From Deltaproteobacteria bacterium (GTDB lineage Bacteria; Desulfobacterota; Binatia; UBA9968): a stretch of DNA of 64,000 nt. Numbering within the stretch: position 1 is the stretch's first letter; the number at the start of each line of letters is the position of its first letter. The notes under the pieces are model-generated. The model was not told where the DNA came from and ran no database searches. It was given only the letters and a program-made list of their open reading frames with translations. Below, one piece after another: positions 35,566-45,991 of this stretch. A program made the translations under genes and the position numbers. The stretch spans positions 59,492 to 123,491 of the forward strand of contig VGTH01000011.1 of NCBI GenBank assembly GCA_016874755.1, given 5' to 3'.

Positions 35566-36559
35566 GAGATAGAAAGGCTGCAAAGTAGGCAGCGCCGCGC
35601 AGCGCCGCCTGATCGTTTAATACAACTTGTACCGGTATCGCCGCAAGTAGGTCGGCGTAGCGCCCTTTATCGGCAAAGGCGCGCATGAAAGAGCCGTCTT
35701 TCAATTTCGCGAGGATTTTTGGCGCAATGCCGCCGCCGATATAAAGGCCGCGAACCGACTTGGCGCGCAGCGCCAGATTGCCGGCCTCGGCGCCGTAGAC
35801 CGACACGAAGAGATCCAAAGCCTTGACGCAAATTTCCGCATCGCCGGCGAGCGCGGTTCGCGAGACCACCGCGCTGGCATCGTCGCTGGTTCTGAAGCGC
35901 TCGGCGAGCCACTCCGGCTCGGCGAACTTTCCCGCCTCTTTCAAGAAGCGATAAACGTTGAAAAGCCCAGGGCCCGAGACAACTCGTTCGTAGCTGACAT
36001 GGCCGAAGCGGCCGATCAAATGGCGCAAGAGCTCGATCTCCAGCTCAGTGCGCGGCGCGAAATCGCCGTGGCCACCCTCGGATGCAAGCGGATGAAAATG
36101 GTGACCGTCATCGTAAAGGATCGCCTGGCCCAAACCGGTGCCGGCGGCAATCAGCGCCTTGTTGCCCGACACCCGCATGGTGCCTTCGTTGAGTGTGCAG
36201 AATTCATCGTTAGTTAGAGTAAAGATGCCGTAGGCGCTCGCTTCCAGATCGTTCAACAGGGCGGCGTTGAATTTGAGCGATTGGCGCAGCTCCCCCGCGT
36301 CGATCATCCATGGCAAGTTGGGCGTCGTCACCTTGCCGTCGACCACCGCGCCGGCGATGCCGAAGCAGGCTGCGTCAATCGTGCGACCATTACTGTTGGC
36401 CAGGAACTCTTTAACCAGCGGAGCGAGCCCCGAGTAGCGCTTGCTGGGAAAGGTTTGCAGCGCTTCCGAGCGCAGCTTTTCGCCATGAACCGAAAACAGC
36501 GCCAAGTGCGTCTTGGTGCCGCCGATATCGCCCGCGAGCACGAGTTCGCGCTGTGCCAT
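35558..36559 (-). CDS. glk: Glucokinase
   Basis: A 333-residue ATP-dependent glucokinase of the bacterial Glk type. The phosphate-binding motif is LVLAGDIGGTKTHLALF at the N-terminus; GTGLGQAILYDDGHHFHPLASEGGHGDFAP supplies the catalytic and zinc-like site; LYIGGGIAPKIL is the adenosine motif. It feeds glucose-6-phosphate to zwf, which is upstream in the same direction with a 177-bp gap. Confidence 0.94.
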   Translation of the reverse strand: MAQRELVLAGDIGGTKTHLALFSVHGEKLRSEALQTFPSKRYSGLAPLVKEFLANSNGRTIDAACFGIAGAVVDGKVTTPNLPWMIDAGELRQSLKFNAALLNDLEASAYGIFTLTNDEFCTLNEGTMRVSGNKALIAAGTGLGQAILYDDGHHFHPLASEGGHGDFAPRTELEIELLRHLIGRFGHVSYERVVSGPGLFNVYRFLKEAGKFAEPEWLAERFRTSDDASAVVSRTALAGDAEICVKALDLFVSVYGAEAGNLALRAKSVRGLYIGGGIAPKILAKLKDGSFMRAFADKGRYADLLAAIPVQVVLNDQAALRGAAYFAAFLSHD

Positions 36560-36736
36560 CGTTATGACTCACCAGGAAGACACGAAGGACACGAAGTTCG
36601 GAGAAACAGTTTTTCTTCTCTTACCTTCCTGATCTTCGTGCCTCCTTCGAAAATAGTTGCACTACCGAGTCCGTGATCCGAGCTCTTTCCCTCCGAAACT
36701 TTGCGTTCTCTGCGCCTCTGCGCGAGATATTTGCCT
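36560..36736. repeat. Intergenic region with dispersed tandem 9-mer-type repeats
   Basis: This gap between glk and zwf contains AGACACGAAGGACACGAAG and, at the other end, TTTGCGTTCTCTGCGCCTCTGCGCG. Both are degenerate tandem repeats of kinds commonly scattered between genes in many bacteria. A related segment (GCAAAATGCGCGAAAGGCGC) occurs at about 422-441. No gene is present. Confidence 0.45.
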
Positions 36737-38284
36737 CTACGGCCGGCGCCAGCGTCGTCCGTCGCGCTTTAAGAACTCGTCAGACTCCTTAGGCCCCCAC
36801 GATCCGGCCGCATAGTTGGAAAAGTCCCGCGGCGTGCTGATCTGCCAGGTCTGAATAATCGGATCCACCAAGGCCCAGGCGAGCTCCACCCAATCGTGGC
36901 GCGTGAACAGCGTCGAGTCGCCTTCGATGCAATCCTCGAGCAAGGTCTCGTAGGCCTCCGGCGGACTGTTGCCAAACGCCTGCTCATATTTGAAATCCAA
37001 ACTGAGCGGCTGAATGACGATGTCAGGTCCCGGCGGTTTGACTTGAAATTGTAACGAAACTCCCTCGTCCGGTTGGATGCGCATCACCAGCACGTTGGGT
37101 GAAATGTCTTCCACCGGCGATTCTTTAAACATCAACAGCGGCGGCCGTTTGAACTGAATCGCGACTTCGGTTATGCGCTTGGTCATCGCCTTGCCGGAGC
37201 GCAAATAGAAGGGCACGCCTTCCCAGCGCCAGTTATCGATGAAAAACTTGATCGCCGCGTAGGTGACCGTGGAAGAATCTTTGGCGACGCCGGGCTCCTG
37301 GCGATAGGACAGCAGCTCTTTGCCGCCGATCTTGCCCGCACCGTACTGGCCACGCACGGCCACCGAGGCGACTTCCTCGGGGGCCACCGGGCGCACGGCT
37401 TTGAGCAACTTGCCTTTTTCATCGCGCACCGCATCGGCGGAAAAGCTCACCGGCGGCTCCATCGCGGTCAAGCACAGAAGCTGCAGCAGATGATTTTGAA
37501 ACATGTCGCGCACCACACCGGCTCTCTCATAGTAGCCGCCGCGGTCCTCGACGCCGACGGTTTCCGCGGCGGTGATTTGCACATGATCGACATAGCGGCG
37601 GTTCCAAATCGGCTCGAAGACAGAGTTGGCGAAGCGAAACACCATGATGTTCTGCACGGTCTCTTTACCGAGGTAATGATCGATGCGATAAACCTGTTTT
37701 TCGTCGAGGGCTTCGTGCACTTTGTGATTGAGCTCGCGGGCGGTGGTGAGGTCGGTGCCAAAGGGCTTTTCGATGACCACGCGGGTGCGTGGTGGTTCGC
37801 CGTCCGTTTCTTTAGGTGCCAGGCCGGCGGCGGAGATTTGCTGGATCACCGGACCATAGAGATCCGGCGGCATGGCGAGATAAAAAACTCGCGCCGGCAG
37901 AATGCGGCTGCCGTGATCGAAATTGTCGATGAACTGCTTAAGCCGTTGGTAGCCGTCGTCGCCGTCGTAGCCGCCGCGCACGTAGAAGAGCGTCGCGGCG
38001 AAACGATTCCAGACCTCCTGGTCTTTCAACCCGGTGCGCGAAAACTCGCTGACCGCTTCGCGCATCTTTTCGCGAAACGCCTCGTGGGTCATTTCGCTGC
38101 GGGCATAGCCGACCACCGCAAAGCGCTCGGGCAAGCGCTTTTCTAGAGCCAAATTGTAAAGCGCCGGAATCAACTTGCGCTTGGTGAGATCTCCAGAGGC
38201 GCCGAAGATCGTCACGACACAGGCGTGCGGTTTTTTGCTCTGGCCTAAGCCGTGCGGGGTATATTCATGCGGATCGCTGGCCAC
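36737..38284 (-). CDS. zwf: Glucose-6-phosphate 1-dehydrogenase
   Basis: A 515-residue enzyme that oxidises glucose-6-phosphate to the lactone with NADP or NAD. The coenzyme motif TIFGASGDLTKRKLIPALYNL is near residue 25, and the active-site signature RIDHYLGKETVQN contains the catalytic His-Tyr-Leu-Gly-Lys. Substrate-binding RPPLLMFKESP and the C-terminal helical segment are also present. Length matches the family. It follows gnd by 4 bases. Confidence 0.96.
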   Translation of the reverse strand: MASDPHEYTPHGLGQSKKPHACVVTIFGASGDLTKRKLIPALYNLALEKRLPERFAVVGYARSEMTHEAFREKMREAVSEFSRTGLKDQEVWNRFAATLFYVRGGYDGDDGYQRLKQFIDNFDHGSRILPARVFYLAMPPDLYGPVIQQISAAGLAPKETDGEPPRTRVVIEKPFGTDLTTARELNHKVHEALDEKQVYRIDHYLGKETVQNIMVFRFANSVFEPIWNRRYVDHVQITAAETVGVEDRGGYYERAGVVRDMFQNHLLQLLCLTAMEPPVSFSADAVRDEKGKLLKAVRPVAPEEVASVAVRGQYGAGKIGGKELLSYRQEPGVAKDSSTVTYAAIKFFIDNWRWEGVPFYLRSGKAMTKRITEVAIQFKRPPLLMFKESPVEDISPNVLVMRIQPDEGVSLQFQVKPPGPDIVIQPLSLDFKYEQAFGNSPPEAYETLLEDCIEGDSTLFTRHDWVELAWALVDPIIQTWQISTPRDFSNYAAGSWGPKESDEFLKRDGRRWRRP

Positions 38285-38288
38285 GGTG

Positions 38289-39185
38289 CTATCCCTTTTT
38301 CACCGCGTGGCCGCCAAATTCGTTGCGCAGGGCGGCGATCACTCTGTTCGAAAACGCATCTTCTTTGCGTGAATCAAACCGAGCGAACAAGGAATGCGCC
38401 AGTCCCGTAGCGGCCACGCCTCTTTCTACAGCCTCCATCACGGTCCAGCGTCCCTCGCCGGAATCTTCTACGTAGCCTTTGATGCCGTCGAGATGGGCGT
38501 CTTTTTCAAAGGCGCTTTGACAAAGCTCCAACAGCCACGAGCGCACGACACTGCCCTGATTCCACAGGTGCGCAACCTTGGCCAGGTCGAGATTGAATTG
38601 AGAGGCTTTGAGCAACTCGAATCCTTCGCCGTAGGCTTGCATCATCGCGTACTCGATGCCGTTGTGAATCATTTTTACGAAATGGCCCGCGCCGTTGGCG
38701 CCGGCGTGGAGGTAGCCGTCTTTGGGTGCCAGCGTGAGAAAAATCGGTTCGAGCTTGTCGACGATAGCTTTTTCGCCACCGACCATCATGCAGTAGCCGT
38801 TCTGCAAACCCCAAATGCCGCCGCTGGTGCCGGCGTCGATGAAATGCATGCCCTGAGCTTTGAGTCTCTCGGCGCGGCGAATCGAGTCTTTGTAGTAGGA
38901 GTTGCCGCCGTCAATGATGATGTCGCCTTTGGTAAGACTGGGAAGGAGTTGCTCGATGGTTTGGTCGACGGGATCGCCGGAGGGAACCATCAGCCAGATG
39001 GCGCGCGGCAATGACAACTGTTTGACGAAGTCAGCGAGCGAGTGCGCGCCCACGGCGCCTTTGTCGACAACGCGCTGAATCGCTTCGGCGCTGCGGTCGT
39101 AGCTGATCACCCGATGGCCGCCGCGCACGAGTCGTTCGGTCATGTTGGCGCCCATGCGCCCGAGACCGATCATTCCCAGTTCCAT
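38289..39185 (-). CDS. gnd: 6-Phosphogluconate dehydrogenase, decarboxylating (short, GntZ/YqeC type)
   Basis: A 298-residue enzyme giving ribulose-5-phosphate. Its dinucleotide motif is GLGRMGANMTERLVRGGHRV, followed by WLMVPSGDPVDQTIEQLLPSL, IIDGGNSYYKDSIRRAERL and the substrate site GTSGGIWGLQNGYCMMVGGE. Short NAD-preferring forms of about 300 residues are typical of this group, as opposed to the 470-residue Gnd. Preferred coenzyme is inferred from length and family, not read directly. Confidence 0.93.
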   Translation of the reverse strand: MELGMIGLGRMGANMTERLVRGGHRVISYDRSAEAIQRVVDKGAVGAHSLADFVKQLSLPRAIWLMVPSGDPVDQTIEQLLPSLTKGDIIIDGGNSYYKDSIRRAERLKAQGMHFIDAGTSGGIWGLQNGYCMMVGGEKAIVDKLEPIFLTLAPKDGYLHAGANGAGHFVKMIHNGIEYAMMQAYGEGFELLKASQFNLDLAKVAHLWNQGSVVRSWLLELCQSAFEKDAHLDGIKGYVEDSGEGRWTVMEAVERGVAATGLAHSLFARFDSRKEDAFSNRVIAALRNEFGGHAVKKG

Positions 39186-39217
39186 AACAGCTTCCCCTTC
39201 CGTGGGAGAATTTGAAA

Positions 39218-41980
39218 CTACGCTTTCAACGCTTGCGTCAGTTGCTCCAGCGCACGCGTGCTATCGTTGCCAAGATTAACGCGCAGCACACGCCGCCGGC
39301 GCTGCTTCAATGCCGTGAAATCGCCGATGCCTTGGGCTTGAATCAATTCGTCAAAAGTATAGGTCGTCTCCGGCACCGCCAGGCGATCCGTCGGTTGATC
39401 AACTAGCTGCAATACCAGTGCCGAGTTGGGTCCGCCTTTGTGCAATTGGCCCGTGGAATGGAGGAAGCGCGGGCCGAAGCCAAGCGTCGTTGCGACGCCG
39501 AGCCGATCGCGGATCGCCGCGCACACTGTCTGAAGTTTGACGCTGTTCTCAGAGGAAGGGTAAATGTACGCCTGAACCACGACATAGTCATAGGCCCTCT
39601 TGTTGTCGAGCCAAGTGGCAACGGCGGAGTGCAAGGCGTCGTTGTCGCTGACGGCAACTTCGTCTTTTACGCTAGCCGCGGATTTTTTGCTGCCCGCGTT
39701 GGCATCCATCGCTTTCTTGGCCAGATCTTTGGCGAGCTGGACGTCGGGTTGGTTAAACGGGTTGATCTCTAGAACCGCGCCGGCGGCAGCGATGGCCATT
39801 TCCCAACGGAAAAATTCCTGACCGATATCGTACTTGTCGTTGAGATCGATGGTCGCAACGGGATGGCCATTGGCTTCGAGGGCGGCGACGAGTCGATCGT
39901 GGGTGTGGTTGTCATCGCCCTTGAGCCGCAGATAGACGAAAAAGCGATCGTTAGAATATTTGTCCGGTGCGCCCACTGCTTCGCCAGCCACTGGGACGAT
40001 GCCTTTGCGATTCTTGCCGGTGCTCTCGGCGATCAACTGTTCGACCCAAGCAGGAAACGCAGCGAGCGATGGTGAGCAGAGAAACGTCACCTTATCGCGC
40101 TTGGCCAGTGCCAGCTCACCCAAAGCCGCGCCCAAAATCAAACCGGGATTGGTCTTTGCGTCCGCAACCGCACTGCAAGCTTGGCTCATGCGCCGCGCGC
40201 GCATGAGAATCTCGCTGACGTCGACACCGATCAGTGCGGCTGGCACCAAGCCGAACACGGTCAACGCCGAGTAGCGGCCGCCGACTTCCACGGGTGCGCT
40301 GAAAGTAGCGCGAAATTTTCTCGCGGCGGCGAGTTTCTCCAGCGGTGTGCCCGGATCGGTGATGGCAACGAAGTGCCGGCCAGGTTCGCCGGTTAGCAAC
40401 GTTACCTTGTCCCAAAAATAGAAAAAGAAGGAGTTGGTTTCCGTCGTCGTGCCGGATTTGCTGGAGACCAGAAAGATTGTCCGCGCCAGGTCGATGCGCG
40501 CTTCGACCGGCTTCACGGCCCGCGGGTGCGTGCTGTCGAGCATGATCAGCGCGGGATAGCCGGCGGCGTTGGCAAAAGTTTGTTGGAAGACCTCGGGCGC
40601 CAAGCTCGAACCACCCATGCCGAGAAGCACGACATGTTTCATGCCTTCGGCTTTGACCTGATCGGCGAGGGCGCCCAGCGCCGCCACTTGCTGCTCCATG
40701 GAATCGGGCAGCTCCAACCAGCCCAAGCGGTCGGTCAGTTCCGGTTCGGGTTCTTTGACCCAAAGCTTGTGATCTTTTTTCCACAGGCGTGAGCCGAACT
40801 GTTCGGCCTGCCAAGCCTTCAAACAGTTGTCGACACGCCGCTGCGATTTGCCCAAGCGCAGCTCTTGGCGATTGATCTCGACGCCCACCATGGTCTTGCG
40901 CTTTTTGTCGAGGGCGCTGAGCAACTGATCGAACGACGCGGCAAATGCCGTCACGCCGTCGGCTTGCAGCTTCTCCGTCACGGCATCGAGGTCAATGCCA
41001 AATCGCGGCAAAGCCGCGAGCGCCTCGTCGGCGTCCGTCCAGCCTTCTTTGACCGTCGCACCGGGCAGTTTACCGTGGTCGCGAAAGGCAGCGATCGTGT
41101 CCGGTGGCAAAGTATTCACCGTTTCCGGGCCGATCAAATTCTCAACGTAGAGCACGTCCGAATAGGCCGGATTCTTTGTGCCCGTGCTGGCCCACAGCGG
41201 CCGCTGCACGCGCGCGCCGCGCTGGCGTAAACCGGCGAAACCTTCGCCGTGAAAGATTTCTTGGAAGCGGCGATAGACAACTTTGGAATTGGCAATGGCG
41301 ATCTTGCCGCACAGCGCTTTCGCTTCCGGAGAACCGTTCGATTCCAGCGCTTTGTCGACAACGGTATCGACGCGGCTGACGAAGAACGACGCCACCGAAG
41401 CAACTTTGGAAGGATCGGCGCAGCGCTGTAAGCCATTGATATAGGCGCGCGCCACGTCTTCGTAGTGTTTCATCGAGAACATCAACGTCACGTTGACGCT
41501 GATGCCGTCGGCGATCAGCGACTCAATGGCGGGGATGCCCGCCGGTGTCGCCGGGACTTTGATCATGACGTTGGGGCGTGAGACGGCGGCGCGCAGCCGT
41601 TTGGCGGCGTCGATTGTGCCTTGCGTGTCGTTGGCCAGGCGTGGCGAGACTTCTAGACTGACATAGCCATCATCGCCGCCACTCTGGTCGAACACAGGAC
41701 GCAGAACATCGGCGGCCATTTGAATGTCTTCAATGGCGAGCGGTTCGTAGAGCTGCTCGACGTCGGTTTTGCCATTTCTAGCCAACAGTTCCCGCAGTGC
41801 GTCGTCATAGTCGGTGCTGCCGGCGATGGCTTTCTCGAAAATCGTTGGGTTGCTGGTGACGCCGCGAATGCCGTCTTCTTCGACCAGCCGTTTCAGCTCG
41901 CCACTGCGAACGAGATTGCGCCGTATGTAGTCAAGCCAGACCGATTGTCCATGGTCATGCAGTTCTTTTAAAGGATTCAT
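39218..41980 (-). CDS. tal-pgi: Bifunctional transaldolase / glucose-6-phosphate isomerase
   Basis: A 920-residue fusion. Residues 1-370 are transaldolase (VTSNPTIFEKAIAGS, then VMIKVPATPAGIPAIESL with the Schiff-base lysine, NVTLMFSMKHYEDVARAYI), and 400-920 are phosphoglucose isomerase (LLGMGGSSLAPEVFQQ, FLVSSKSGTTTETNSFF, GGRYSALTVFGLVPA, and LHKGGPNSALVLQL). Such fusions are known in several bacterial groups and would link the non-oxidative pentose-phosphate and upper glycolytic steps in one chain. Fits the operon between rpiB and gnd. Confidence 0.94.
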   Translation of the reverse strand: MNPLKELHDHGQSVWLDYIRRNLVRSGELKRLVEEDGIRGVTSNPTIFEKAIAGSTDYDDALRELLARNGKTDVEQLYEPLAIEDIQMAADVLRPVFDQSGGDDGYVSLEVSPRLANDTQGTIDAAKRLRAAVSRPNVMIKVPATPAGIPAIESLIADGISVNVTLMFSMKHYEDVARAYINGLQRCADPSKVASVASFFVSRVDTVVDKALESNGSPEAKALCGKIAIANSKVVYRRFQEIFHGEGFAGLRQRGARVQRPLWASTGTKNPAYSDVLYVENLIGPETVNTLPPDTIAAFRDHGKLPGATVKEGWTDADEALAALPRFGIDLDAVTEKLQADGVTAFAASFDQLLSALDKKRKTMVGVEINRQELRLGKSQRRVDNCLKAWQAEQFGSRLWKKDHKLWVKEPEPELTDRLGWLELPDSMEQQVAALGALADQVKAEGMKHVVLLGMGGSSLAPEVFQQTFANAAGYPALIMLDSTHPRAVKPVEARIDLARTIFLVSSKSGTTTETNSFFFYFWDKVTLLTGEPGRHFVAITDPGTPLEKLAAARKFRATFSAPVEVGGRYSALTVFGLVPAALIGVDVSEILMRARRMSQACSAVADAKTNPGLILGAALGELALAKRDKVTFLCSPSLAAFPAWVEQLIAESTGKNRKGIVPVAGEAVGAPDKYSNDRFFVYLRLKGDDNHTHDRLVAALEANGHPVATIDLNDKYDIGQEFFRWEMAIAAAGAVLEINPFNQPDVQLAKDLAKKAMDANAGSKKSAASVKDEVAVSDNDALHSAVATWLDNKRAYDYVVVQAYIYPSSENSVKLQTVCAAIRDRLGVATTLGFGPRFLHSTGQLHKGGPNSALVLQLVDQPTDRLAVPETTYTFDELIQAQGIGDFTALKQRRRRVLRVNLGNDSTRALEQLTQALKA

Positions 41981-42010
41981 GCGTCTCCCTTGCGAGGCGT
42001 ATGCAGCCTC

Positions 42011-42472
42011 CTAGCTTCTCTGCTTTCCGTAGCGATGTTCCAACGCAGTGATTTTTCCCACCCGTCGCTGATGGCGCTCTTCGGCTGTATACGTCGCGCC
42101 GATGAACGCGTCGACGAGTTCGCGCGCGAGCTCGATGCCGATCACCCGCGCACCGAGAACCAGTACGTTCATGTCGTCGTGCTCGACCCCTTGGCGCGCC
42201 GAATAGGTGTTGTGACAAAGGCCGGCGCGTATGCCGGGAATCTTGTTGGCCGCCACCGAGGCGCCAACGCCGCTGCCGCAGACCAAAACGCCGCGCTCGG
42301 CGGTGCCGTCGAGAATCGCTTTACTCACAGCTTCGGCAGAATCCGGATAGTCCACCGGATCGTCGCTGTTGGTTCCCTTGTCGATGATTTCATGGCCGCG
42401 ATAACGCAGGTAGTCGGCGATGAACCTTTTCAGTTCATAGCCCGCGTGATCGGCGCCAACGACGATCTTCAT
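42011..42472 (-). CDS. rpiB: Ribose 5-phosphate isomerase B
   Basis: A 153-residue RpiB/LacAB-family protein. [20 protein letters not shown] is the standard opening, with the active-site cysteine in [16 protein letters not shown] and the anion loop [20 protein letters not shown]. It interconverts ribulose- and ribose-5-phosphate. The stop of transketolase lies 11 bases upstream of its start. Confidence 0.95.
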   Translation of the reverse strand: MKIVVGADHAGYELKRFIADYLRYRGHEIIDKGTNSDDPVDYPDSAEAVSKAILDGTAERGVLVCGSGVGASVAANKIPGIRAGLCHNTYSARQGVEHDDMNVLVLGARVIGIELARELVDAFIGATYTAEERHQRRVGKITALEHRYGKQRS

Positions 42473-42483
42473 TGTGGCACGAA

Positions 42484-44538
42484 TCAGTTTGCCAACTGTG
42501 CCTTCGCCGCGGCGACAATATTTTCCACGGTGAAGCCGAATTTTTTCTGCAAATGCTGGAACGGCGCGGAAGCGCCGAAGCTATTCATGCCGATCACGGC
42601 ACCGCGGCTGCCGACATATTTGGCCCAACCTAAGGTCGAGCCTTGCTCGACGGCGACACGCGCGGTCGCGCTCGGCGGCAGCACTTCGTCGCGATAGGCT
42701 TGGTTTTGTTTCTCGAACAATTCCCAAGAGGGCATGCTGACCACGCGCGCCGCGATGCCTTCTTTCTTGAGCTGCTCATAGGCTTCGACGCAGAGGTAAA
42801 CTTCACTGCCGGTGCCGATGAGAATCACCTTTGGTTTGCCGCCGTCAGCATCCGCCAAGACGTAGGCTCCTTTGGCGAGACCTGAAGCTGCGCCGTACTT
42901 GCTGCGGTCGAGAGTTGGCAGCGCTTGGCGGGTTAACGCTAACGTCACCGGCTCATGCTTCAACTGCATAACCACGCGCCAGGCTTCGGCGACTTCGTTG
43001 GCGTCGCCCGGGCGTAGGTTGATCAAGCCGGGAATCGCGCGCAGCGACGCCAGATGTTCGACCGGTTGGTGCGTCGGTCCATCTTCGCCGACGCCGATCG
43101 AATCATGGGTGAACACATGCAGCGCAGGGATTTCCATTAATGCGCCGAGGCGAATCGCCGGCCGCGCATAGTCGCTGAAAATCAAAAAACCCGAGCCGTA
43201 GGCGCGCACGCCGCAGAGTGTCATGCCGTTCACGATCGCTGCCATGGCATGCTCGCGCACGCCGAAATGAAAATTGCGCGCACCGAAGCTGCCGGCGGCA
43301 AAGTCGCCGGTGCCATCAAAAGTCAGGCGAGTCTTGGTGGACGGTGCCAAGTCCGCAGAGCCGCCCATGAGCCAGGGGATGTCCTTGGCGATTTCGTTTA
43401 AGACTTTGCCCGAAGAGTCGCGAGTCGCAACGCCCTTCGGATCGGCGGGAAAATTGGGAATCGCCTTATCCCAACCCACAGGCAGCTCGCGCCGTTGCAG
43501 GGTTTCAAATTGCGCCGCCAAGTCAGGGTGTTTGTTCTTGTACTCTTGAAATTTCGCCGTCCAAGCCCCACGCAAGGCGCGGCCGCGCGCGCCCACGACG
43601 CGCTCAAAATTTTCTTGCACCCCTTCGGGCACGAGAAACTTTGCCTCTTCAGGCCAGCCGTAGGATTTCTTGGTTAGCTTGATTTCCGCTTCACCAAGCG
43701 GCTCACCGTGCGCTGCTGCGGTGTCTTGTTTGTTGGGGGCGCCCCAAGCGATGTGGCTGTGCACGACGATAAACGTTGGGCGATCGTTGGTTTGTTGAAA
43801 AGCCTTGAGCGCGTTATCCAGCGCGGTTTGATCGTTGGCGTCGGCTACTTCGGCGACGTTCCAACCGTAGGCCGCGAAGCGTTTGCCGACGTCTTCAGAA
43901 AACGCCAAGCTCGTGGCGCCTTCGATGGAGATGCGGTTGCTATCGTAAATCCAGCACAGGTTGCCAAGCTTCAAGTGCGCTGCCAGGGACGCCGCTTCGC
44001 CGCTGATGCCTTCCATCATGTCGCCGTCGCCGCACAGCGCGTAGACATTGAAATCGAAAATGTCGAAGCCGGGGCGATTGAAGTAACTACCCAACCATTT
44101 GGATGCGATCGCCATACCGACGCTAGTTGCTACGCCTTGGCCCAAAGGCCCGGTGGTGGTTTCGACGCCGCCGGTTAATCCGTATTCTGGATGGCCGGGA
44201 GTTTTGCTGCCGAGTTGCCGAAAGTTTTTGATTTCGTCGAGCGTCAGCGCCGGTTCATTCAAGACTTGATGATGCGAGTTGACCGCGCGCACACCGGCGA
44301 GATGGAGCATCGAATAGAGCAGCATCGACGCATGACCGATGGACAAGACGAAGCGATCGCGATTGGGCCAGAGCGGGTCGGCGGGATCGTATTTTAAATG
44401 CCGCTGCCAGAGACCGTAAGTCACCGGCGCCATCGACATGGGCGTCCCCGGATGACCGGAGTTGGCCTGCTGCACCGCGTCCATCGACAGCGTACGAATT
44501 GTGTTGATGCACAACTCGTCAATACTTTGACTCTTCAT
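42484..44538 (-). CDS. tkt: Transketolase
   Basis: A 684-residue TPP-dependent transketolase. Features are [31 protein letters not shown], the TPP-binding [20 protein letters not shown], and the pyrimidine domain [17 protein letters not shown] with [18 protein letters not shown]. Start ATG 44538 ([10 protein letters not shown]) has GGAG eight bases upstream; the frame from 44571 adds non-family residues. It is the first gene of the pentose-phosphate operon, so the promoter is expected in 44539-44643, where none was identified. Confidence 0.96.
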   Translation of the reverse strand: MKSQSIDELCINTIRTLSMDAVQQANSGHPGTPMSMAPVTYGLWQRHLKYDPADPLWPNRDRFVLSIGHASMLLYSMLHLAGVRAVNSHHQVLNEPALTLDEIKNFRQLGSKTPGHPEYGLTGGVETTTGPLGQGVATSVGMAIASKWLGSYFNRPGFDIFDFNVYALCGDGDMMEGISGEAASLAAHLKLGNLCWIYDSNRISIEGATSLAFSEDVGKRFAAYGWNVAEVADANDQTALDNALKAFQQTNDRPTFIVVHSHIAWGAPNKQDTAAAHGEPLGEAEIKLTKKSYGWPEEAKFLVPEGVQENFERVVGARGRALRGAWTAKFQEYKNKHPDLAAQFETLQRRELPVGWDKAIPNFPADPKGVATRDSSGKVLNEIAKDIPWLMGGSADLAPSTKTRLTFDGTGDFAAGSFGARNFHFGVREHAMAAIVNGMTLCGVRAYGSGFLIFSDYARPAIRLGALMEIPALHVFTHDSIGVGEDGPTHQPVEHLASLRAIPGLINLRPGDANEVAEAWRVVMQLKHEPVTLALTRQALPTLDRSKYGAASGLAKGAYVLADADGGKPKVILIGTGSEVYLCVEAYEQLKKEGIAARVVSMPSWELFEKQNQAYRDEVLPPSATARVAVEQGSTLGWAKYVGSRGAVIGMNSFGASAPFQHLQKKFGFTVENIVAAAKAQLAN

Positions 44539-44643
44539 GAGCGACACTCCGTGATCTACCGCATTTCGCAACTGTTATGCCAGTAGACAGCGATCGAAAA
44601 TTTGACGACTTCGCGCTCGCGCGCCCGACGACGACTGAGTTCG

Positions 44644-45321
44644 CTAAAGAAGACCTTTGGCGCTCAGCCGTCGCAGCAGCGCAACCGTGTTGCTCATGGC
44701 CAACTGGCCGTTCTCACAGGCTGAATGGAGCCGCCGAACGTCGTCCCAGGTATCAATATCATAACTTGTTTTTAGAAGCTCGTACCGGGCTCCCAGAGTT
44801 GCCAATCTTTGGATGCTGCGGGCGAGCACATCGTTGCGGCTCCAGGTGATGCCCTCGAAGATGTCAAAAACCGGGCACTGCATAGCAACTAGGCAATAGC
44901 CGCCATCGTCGGTGGGGCACAAAACAACTTCCATCCCTCGACTGAGCGAATCAAAGACCCTGGTCAGAGTTGCGTGCGGGAAAGCCGGCAAGTCGCTGCC
45001 GATCAAAATGATCCGCCGATGGCCGAGTGCAAAAAGTCGCTCGAAGGCGTGGCGCATGCGCAGGCCGAGATCGTCGCCCTGCTGCTCGAAAAGAGAAAAA
45101 CCATGGGCCGTAAATTTCTCGAAATAGGCGAATGCTGGCGTATAGTTAATGTACAGGCTGGCATCGGTGAACTTGGCGAGGTTGTCGATTTGATCGAGCA
45201 GGAGCGCTTCAGCTAACGCCGCGGCTTGCTCATAATCCAGCGGCGGCACCAGCCGAGTTTTCACTTGGCCGGCCATGGGCGCTTTGGTCATGATGACCAG
45301 CGCATTAGCGGCCGTCGCCAT
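44644..45321 (-). CDS. TIGR04282-type transferase (rSAM/selenodomain-associated transferase 1)
   Basis: A 225-residue GT-A fold sugar transferase of the family named for association with radical-SAM/selenodomain genes. ALVIMTKAPMAGQVKTRLVPPLDY is the signature N-terminus, IILIGSDLPAFPHATL supplies the acidic nucleotide-metal motif, and VVLCPTDDGGYCLVAM is the core strand. Two genes of this type and a radical-SAM ArsS gene, 9 kb upstream on the same strand, point to arsenosugar-type synthesis. Overlaps the next gene by 17 bases. Confidence 0.88.
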   Translation of the reverse strand: MATAANALVIMTKAPMAGQVKTRLVPPLDYEQAAALAEALLLDQIDNLAKFTDASLYINYTPAFAYFEKFTAHGFSLFEQQGDDLGLRMRHAFERLFALGHRRIILIGSDLPAFPHATLTRVFDSLSRGMEVVLCPTDDGGYCLVAMQCPVFDIFEGITWSRNDVLARSIQRLATLGARYELLKTSYDIDTWDDVRRLHSACENGQLAMSNTVALLRRLSAKGLL

Positions 45322-45982
45322 AAAAGCGCTTCAAGCGGACGGGCGATACGCCCATTAGGTAGAGCGATTTGAGCGTCCACATCTTGAAAATCGTCCGCCA
45401 CACGCCTTCCATTTCCCAACGCCGCGCCGAAGTAATCACCCGGCTACGCAAGCAAGCGACTTTACCGGCGCGCTTCATGGCGCGCGATAAAGCGATATCT
45501 TCCATCAGCGGGATCTCTTGGAAGCCGCCGATTTTGTTAAAGACCTCGCGCCGAATAAAAATCGCCTGATCGCCGGTGCCGACTTTGGAGATGCGCGAGC
45601 GCAGGCTGATCATTTTTTCGACGACTCGCAGCATCGCTTTATTGCCGTCGAGCTGCACGTCGAAGCGGCCGCCGACGCAAGCCGGATCGCTCATCGCTTT
45701 GCGAATATCGCCGAAGGCGATTATCGGCAGCCGAGTGTCGGCATGGAGAAACAGCAGCACAGCACTCTTGGTGCGCGCCGCGCCGAAGTTCATCTGTGCC
45801 GCGCGGCCGCGCGGCGAGGTCATGCAGGCAACGTTCAATTCGGCACAGATATCTCGGGTATGATCGGTGCTGCCGCCATCGACGACAAGCAATTCGTCGG
45901 GGCCAAGCCGTCTGACAGCGTCGACAGTCGCGGCGATGCCTTTTTCTTCGTTAAGGACGGGAATGATGACGGCGATGGGCAT
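45305..45982 (-). CDS. TIGR04283-type glycosyltransferase (rSAM/selenodomain-associated transferase 2)
   Basis: A 225-residue family 2 glycosyltransferase. IAVIIPVLNEEKGIAATVDAV, ELLVVDGGSTDHTRDIC and VLLFLHADTRLP give the GT-2 acidic motifs, and EIPLMEDIALSRAMKRAG the acceptor-side ED motif. It is paired with the TIGR04282 gene as in other genomes. A cluster of GTTTCGA-type repeats separates it from the DUF547 gene. Confidence 0.88.
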   Translation of the reverse strand: MPIAVIIPVLNEEKGIAATVDAVRRLGPDELLVVDGGSTDHTRDICAELNVACMTSPRGRAAQMNFGAARTKSAVLLFLHADTRLPIIAFGDIRKAMSDPACVGGRFDVQLDGNKAMLRVVEKMISLRSRISKVGTGDQAIFIRREVFNKIGGFQEIPLMEDIALSRAMKRAGKVACLRSRVITSARRWEMEGVWRTIFKMWTLKSLYLMGVSPVRLKRFYGDGR

Positions 45983-45991
45983 GGTTACTGA

